NCBI GenBank assembly: GCA_022791735.1
Contig: JAAVZQ010000031.1
Location: 1-8,684 of the forward strand
Direction of reading: 5' to 3'
Origin: Clostridia bacterium
GTDB taxonomy: Bacteria > Bacillota > Clostridia > TANB77 > CAG-508
DNA: 8,684 nucleotides
Both the position numbers and the translations under genes were made by a program. Below the pieces are notes generated by a model. That model was not told the origin of the DNA. It ran no database searches and saw nothing but the letters and a program-made list of their open reading frames with translations. Numbering within the stretch: the stretch's first letter is position 1; each line of letters starts with the position of its first letter. Below, one piece after another: positions 5,603-8,684 of the stretch.

Positions 5603-7602
5603 CTAATTTTCTTTCTTTTCTGTTTTTTTTGCTTCTGCTTTTGGTTTATTCCATGAAATATAATCACATTTTTGAGATTGATTATTTTCACACACATAAA
5701 ATTTTCTACCTTTTTTGCTCTTCTTAACCAAAATCTGTCCTCCACATTTTGGGCAAGGCTCTTTTATACTTTCTACTATAGGTTTAGTGTTTTTACATTC
5801 TGGATAACCGAGGGCATGCTAAAAACTTTCCATATCGTCCGTATTTAATTACCATCATTCTACCACATTTGTCACATTGTACATCAGATACTTCTTCTTT
5901 TATTTCTATCTTATCTATCTCTTCTTGTGCCTTTTTTAATTCATCTTCAAATGGTCCATAAAATTCTCTAATTGTTTTTTTCCATTCCTCTTTTCCGGTC
6001 AGCAATACTATCAAAATCTTTTTCTATCTCTGCCGTAAAATCCACATTCACAATATCCTTGAAACTGTGTATCAATAGGTCATTTACAAGCCTTCCAAGT
6101 TCAGTTGGTGCCAATTGTTTTTTATCCTTTTCAATATATCTTCTTTCTATTATAGTAGTAATTGTTGGTGAATACGTACTTGGCCTTCCTATTCCCTTTT
6201 CTTCAAGAGCTTTTACAAGGCTTGCCTCAGTATATCTTGCTGGTGGCTCTGTAAAGCTTTGTTTTGGTTCTATTTTCTCTTTTTTTAGTTCTTCCCCTAT
6301 TTCAAGTTCTGGAATTTGCTCGTTTGCATCTTCCTCACCTTCAAAGTATACTGTCATAAATCCTTTAAATTTTAGTACTTGTCCATTAGCCTTAAAATCA
6401 TATTCTCCGTGCATTTATATCTACTGCTACTGTGTCAAAAACTGCTTGTGACATTTGACTTGCAATAAATCTGTTATATATTAATTTGTAAAGTTTATAT
6501 TGATCATTGCTCAAACTATCTTTAATGCTATCTGGTGTAAGTTCTATATATGTTGGTCTTATCGCTTCATGAGCGTCTTGTGACTCTGCACTTGTTTTGT
6601 AATATCTATTTTCATAATATGACTTTCCATAATTTTCTTCAATTTGCTTTTTTGCTGCAGCTCTTGCAACTTCAGATATTCTTGTAGAATCTGTTCTCAT
6701 ATATGTGATAAGTCCAATATGTCCTTTTCCTTCTATCTTTAGTCCTTCATATAGACCTTGAGCTACTGACATAGTCTTTTTTAATGTAAAGTTTATTTTT
6801 CTAGATGCTTCCTGTTGCATTGTACTTGTTGTAAATGGTGGTGCTGGAGTTCTTTTCTTTTCGCTCTTTTTAATGTTTTTTACAATAAACTTTTCATTCT
6901 CTATATCTTTTAGAATTTCTTTTACTTGATTTTCATTTTTTAACTCTTGTTTTTTTCCGCTTCTTTCCGAATAAATTTTGCTTCAAACTTACTTTTTGTA
7001 TTTTGTTTTGCAAGATGAGCATAAATATTCCAGTATTCTTCTGGAATAAATTTCTCTATTTCTTCTTCTCTATCTACAATAAGTTTAACTGCAACAGATT
7101 GCACACGTCCTGCTGAAAGCCCACGTCTTACCTTTTTCCAAAGTAGTGGACTTATTTGGTAACCTACTATTCTATCTAAAACACGTCTTGCTTGTTGTGC
7201 ATCTATTAAATTTCTATCAAGAGTTCTAGGTTCTTTTATTGCCTCTTGCACCGCATTTTTTGTAATTTCATTAAAAGTAACTCTATTTTTTTCTTTTTCA
7301 TCTAATTCTAATATATGGGCTAAATGCCATGCAATAGCTTCTCCTTCACGGTCAGGGTCAGTTGCAAGATACACTTTTTTTGCTTTTCCTGCTTCTTTTT
7401 TTAGCGATTTTATCAAATCCCCTTTTCCTCTAATATTTATATATTCTGGTTCAAAATCATTTTCTATATTAACACCTAGCTTTGATTTAGGAAGGTCTCT
7501 TATGTGTCCCATTGAAGCAACTACTTTTGTGTTTCCACCTAGAAATTTCTTTATTGTATTAGCCTTTGCGGGTGATTCCACAATAATTAATTTATCAGCC
7601 AA
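5603..7602 (-). CDS. topA: DNA topoisomerase I (type IA), decoded through five CGGN (+1) sites
   Basis: TopA relaxes negatively supercoiled DNA by single-strand passage. The TTG start (7602-7600) has GGAGG nine bases upstream. The Toprim domain shows IVESPAKANTIKKFLG (8-23) and the DPDREGEAIAWH acidic motif. The active tyrosine is in GLITYMRTDSTR (about Tyr300). LVKALEEKGIGRPSTYSPTI follows. The C-terminus has two Cys4 zinc ribbons: Cys575/578/595/601 (CDKC...CPGYPEC) and Cys615/618/636/644. Triplet reading stops five times. Skipping the C of each in-frame CGG (6969, 6959, 6409, 5997, 5810) gives one 664-residue protein ending at TAG 5605-5603: 2000 bases less 5 equals 1995, exactly 665 codons. 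Length and domain order are normal for TopA. All pieces are well conserved, with no sign of decay, which argues against a pseudogene in an essential gene. Sequencing error is the main alternative. Confidence 0.88.
5807..5810 (-). other. CGGT site in topA: +1 recoding to Gly597
   Basis: The context is GCA TGC CCT [C]GGT TAT CCA GAA TGT. As triplets it gives CPRLSRM and a stop at 5795-5793. With C5810 skipped it gives CPGYPEC, a classic TopA zinc-ribbon sequence with the fourth cysteine of the ribbon, followed by a second four-cysteine ribbon. This is the site where the glycine identity is best fixed by family conservation. Confidence 0.85.
5994..5997 (-). other. CGGA site in topA: +1 recoding to Gly535
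   Basis: The context is AGT ATT GCT GAC [C]GGA AAA GAG GAA TGG. As triplets it gives DRKRGMEKNN and a TAG at 5970-5968. Skipping C5997 gives SIADGKEEWKKTIREFYGPF, matching the IAxGKExW...FYxPF block of TopA. The same nucleotides GACGGAAAA with natural GAC|GGA phase occur at the pilB end and near 8110 without any shift. Confidence 0.82.
6406..6409 (-). other. CGGA site in topA: +1 recoding to Gly398
   Basis: The context is GAT ATA AAT GCA [C]GGA GAA TAT GAT TTT. As triplets it gives NARRI and a TGA at 6400-6398. Skipping C6409 gives VDINAGEYDFKANGQVLKF, the expected TopA strand. The receiving frame has a TAA at 6417-6415, so the shift is confined to about 20 bases. Confidence 0.82.
6956..6959 (-). 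other. CGGA site in topA: +1 recoding to Gly215
   Basis: This is the second of a close pair. After the shift at 6969 the frame reads GGA AAG AAG [C]GGA AAA AAA CAA GAG TTA. Skipping C6959 gives GKKGKKQELKNENQV and an open frame for 182 further codons; reading CGG as a triplet would lead to a TGA shortly afterwards. A seven-A run follows, so a homopolymer error is a competing explanation for the pair. Confidence 0.7.
6966..6969 (-). other. CGGA site in topA: +1 recoding to Gly212
   Basis: The context is GCA AAA TTT ATT [C]GGA AAG AAG. As triplets it gives FIRKEAEKNKS and a TAA at 6942-6940. Skipping C6969 and then C6959 gives EAKFIGKKGKKQELKNE, resembling the FxAKxxGxxGKKxEL segment I remember from other TopA proteins. 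Confidence 0.72.
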
Positions 7603-7628
7603 TCTAAATTACCTCCATTCTTTTTGCT

Positions 7629-7657
7629 ATTGTACATTATCTTTTTTTATAAGTCAA
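7629..7657 (-). promoter_or_regulatory. Sigma-A-type promoter of topA
   Basis: On the minus strand TTGACT (7657-7652), a 17-base spacer and TACAAT (7634-7629) form a near-consensus housekeeping promoter. A start about seven bases downstream of the -10 would give a leader of only about 20 bases carrying GGAGG before the TTG start of topA. The gap between this promoter and the folded element is about 38 bases. Confidence 0.75.
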
Positions 7658-7695
7658 TGCATTTTTTGTGAATTTTATTAAATTTGCAAAAACTA

Positions 7696-7927
7696 TGTTA
7701 CAATTCACAGTTAAATAAGCTTAAAGTCCGCGCAGGGTAGTTATATATAATTTTTGAGTAACACCGCGTAAGCGTTCAAACGAGCTTTGCGAGTGCGAAA
7801 TGGAGTAACCAACATTTTCAGCACGAAGTGCGTACACTTTGGAGGTTACGACACCAAGGTGTTAGAAAAAATTATATATAACTATCCGTGGCAGGACAGA
7901 CGAAATTTAAAGCTGTGAATTGTAACA
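7696..7927. repeat. Inverted-repeat-bounded folded intergenic element (MITE-like or structured RNA)
   Basis: This 232-base stretch fills most of the 332 bases between the yfhO-like gene and topA. Its ends are a perfect 15-base inverted repeat: TGTTACAATTCACAG (7696-7710) and its complement (7913-7927). Inside lies a second perfect pair of 18 bases (7738-7755 with 7867-7884), then TAACACC/GGTGTTA (7759-7765 with 7858-7864). The centre holds small hairpins: CGC-GTAA-GCG (7765-7774), GTAACC/GGTTAC (7805-7810 with 7844-7849), GCAC-GAA-GTGC (7821-7831) and ACACC-AA-GGTGT (7851-7862, alternative to the long-range pair). The centre is clearly richer in G and C than the flanks and has no convincing ORF. 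No clear target-site duplication is seen. It could be a non-autonomous mobile element, a terminator-like structure for the upstream gene, or a small RNA. Confidence 0.65.
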
Positions 7928-7934
7928 AATTAAA

Positions 7935-8684
7935 TTACTTCATTCTTATCTTTCTTATATATACTAAACCACAAATTCCGTATTACACTTAAAAACGTGC
8001 CTAATATTAACCCTTGTGGCACAAACTTCATACTAACCACATGTTCACCGTGTTCCACATTTTATTGCCATAAGCATATCTTGTACTTGAACTACTTCGG
8101 CATTTTTTCCGTCAACTTTTGCTTTCCAACCTTTATCATAAGGTATAGTAAATAATACATACTCATTGTCTCCGCCAAGATTTATCTTTCCCTCGTACTC
8201 TCTATTTGATACTTCTTTTAAGTCCATTTGAGCCGTGCTCATAACCTCATAATACTTTTTTAATACTTCATCATTTTCATAGTATATATGAAAATCATAT
8301 ATTCCGATTTCTGTTGCAATAAGGTCAAATTCTATTTTAATTTTATCTCCTATCTCATGTCTTCCAAGCCCAATCAATTTATTATGATTTCCTATATATT
8401 TAACATCTATCATTCTACCATTTACATATATATTTATATATTCTAGATTTTTTCCAGCACTTATATAAAAGTAGCCTTCCCCTGTTTTTTCAGCCTCAAA
8501 TTCATATACTACTTTTGCTTTTTTCTCTACATCTATCATGCCGAACATTCTATTTGTTTCATTTCCCTTGTCATATCTTTCTTCAAGGTTAATCAGATTT
8601 CTTGTAACATTTCCTTCATGTCTTTCAAAAATATTTTCATCTAAGTTCGCTATATTTTTAAGCAAATTATTTTGATTTTCAAAA
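7935..8684 (-). CDS. YfhO-family membrane protein, C-terminal 248 residues, read through two CGGN sites
   Basis: The gene enters from beyond 8684; the first visible residues FENQNNLLKNIANLDENIF match the FENQNxLL segment of YfhO-type polytopic proteins, which act in glycosylation of cell-wall or lipid-linked polymers. The visible part is an extracytoplasmic beta-rich domain ending in TIPYDKGWKAKVDGKNAEV, the conserved YDxGWxxxVDGK motif. Triplet reading stops at 8045 after GTR. Skipping C8050 gives CGTGEHVVSMKFVPQGL, the family's GEH...PxGL motif, and a final membrane helix. At 7980 a second in-frame CGG, if skipped, gives LGTFLSVIGICGLVYIRK and a basic tail ending at TAA 7937-7935; unskipped, the helix would be broken by RNLWFSIYKKDKNEVI. 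Four natural C|GGN junctions in this gene are read normally. Family confidence is good; the exact biological role is not visible. Confidence 0.8.
7977..7980 (-). other. CGGA site in the yfhO-like gene: +1 recoding to Gly
   Basis: The context is AGT GTA ATA [C]GGA ATT TGT GGT. Skipping C7980 completes a hydrophobic helix (LSVIGICGLVYI) with a basic tail and a TAA at 7937-7935. Triplet reading also stays open for some 16 codons but breaks the helix, so the support here is hydropathy and family ending, not a stop codon. Confidence 0.6.
8047..8050 (-). other. CGGT site in the yfhO-like gene: +1 recoding to Gly
   Basis: The context is TGT GGA ACA [C]GGT GAA CAT GTG. As triplets it reads ACA CGG TGA, an immediate stop at 8047-8045. 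Skipping C8050 gives GTGEHVVSMKF, restoring the GEH motif expected in YfhO proteins. Confidence 0.8.

Noticed and set aside
5592..5605. GTAG-TACC-CTAC hairpin at the topA stop as an intrinsic terminator
   Set aside because: A four-base stem with no U tract on the transcribed strand is too weak to support.
5542..5745. A minus-strand ORF of 67 codons downstream of topA
   Set aside because: Low-complexity Lys/Arg/Gln-rich translation in a different frame from the topA zinc-ribbon end; it is a shadow of the true topA 3' end.
5972..6451. A plus-strand ORF of 159 codons opposite topA, and the shorter plus-strand ORFs at 1735, 3492, 3968, 4128 and 4882
   Set aside because: Ser/Phe/Ile-rich antisense translations of conserved minus-strand genes, without ribosome binding sites or recognisable domains.
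6940..6970. A simple homopolymer error (seven A instead of eight at the coding-strand run 6956-6950) explaining the first topA break
   Set aside because: Adding one A would also restore the frame, but gives FIRKEAEKKQEL. Skipping the two C's gives FIGKKGKKQEL, closer to TopA proteins as I remember them, and uses the same rule as the other breaks. It stays a live alternative for this pair only.
5603..7602. topA as a decaying pseudogene with scattered frameshifts
   Set aside because: All disruptions are of one kind (one C before a glycine GGA/GGT), all in the same direction, with no in-frame stop or missense decay of catalytic motifs. Random decay would give mixed insertions, deletions and nonsense changes.
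7728..7888. CGG/CCG trinucleotides in the intergenic element as further recoding sites
   Set aside because: They lie in non-coding DNA with no supported reading frame, so the rule cannot be tested there.
7696..7927. A tRNA or CRISPR array in the folded region
   Set aside because: No cloverleaf with a TTCGANTC-type loop and no regularly spaced repeats; the symmetry is inverted, not tandem.

Overview
The window comes from an AT-rich Firmicute-type genome, most likely an uncultured anaerobic Clostridia or Bacilli relative. The base composition, strong GGAGG ribosome binding sites, TTGACT/TACAAT-type promoters, clostridial-style pilin leader peptides and a type IV pilus locus without any visible secretin gene all point that way. 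Every gene lies on the minus strand. Reading in the direction of transcription (high to low coordinates) the order is: the 3' end of a YfhO-family membrane protein (7935-8684), a folded, inverted-repeat-bounded intergenic element (7696-7927), topA for DNA topoisomerase I (5603-7602), and then a type IV pilus operon. That operon holds pilMN (3754-5381), pilO (3080-3757), a PilP-like anchor (2653-3060), a major-pilin-like gene (2294-2563), pilD (1287-2096), two minor pseudopilin-like genes (836-1270 and 350-811) and the 5' end of the assembly ATPase pilB (1-314).

The most striking thing in the window is how three genes are decoded. Read as ordinary triplets, topA breaks into five pieces, the pilM/pilN region into three and the yfhO-like 3' end into two. 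Every break is repaired by one rule: where the reading frame meets the triplet CGG, the C is skipped and the next triplet (GGA or GGT) is read as glycine. There are nine such sites, six CGGA and three CGGT: five in topA, two in pilMN and two in the yfhO-like gene. I found no in-frame CGG in any gene here that reads as ordinary arginine. About fourteen CGG trinucleotides that lie out of frame (for example GAC|GGA, TGC|GGA, ACG|GCA) cause no shift. With the rule applied, all intervals between sites are exact multiples of three. topA becomes one 664-residue protein with the conserved zinc-ribbon sequence CPGYPEC restored, and YfhO regains its normal GEH...PxGL...TM ending.

The economical reading is a naturally used quadruplet codon, CGGN = glycine, or an equivalent A-site-determined +1 shift at a CGG codon with no triplet-reading tRNA. 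An assembly or sequencing artefact inserting one C before glycine codons must be excluded first. However, the strict respect for codon phase and the lack of homopolymer context at most sites argue against it.

Functionally, the pil genes encode the inner-membrane alignment complex (PilM, PilN, PilO and a PilP-like protein), the pilins, the peptidase that processes them and the extension motor. Decoded by the CGGN rule, PilM and PilN are a single polypeptide joined by a Gly/Ser-rich linker. topA has its own well-formed promoter, and the pil operon has a plausible promoter between topA and pilMN.
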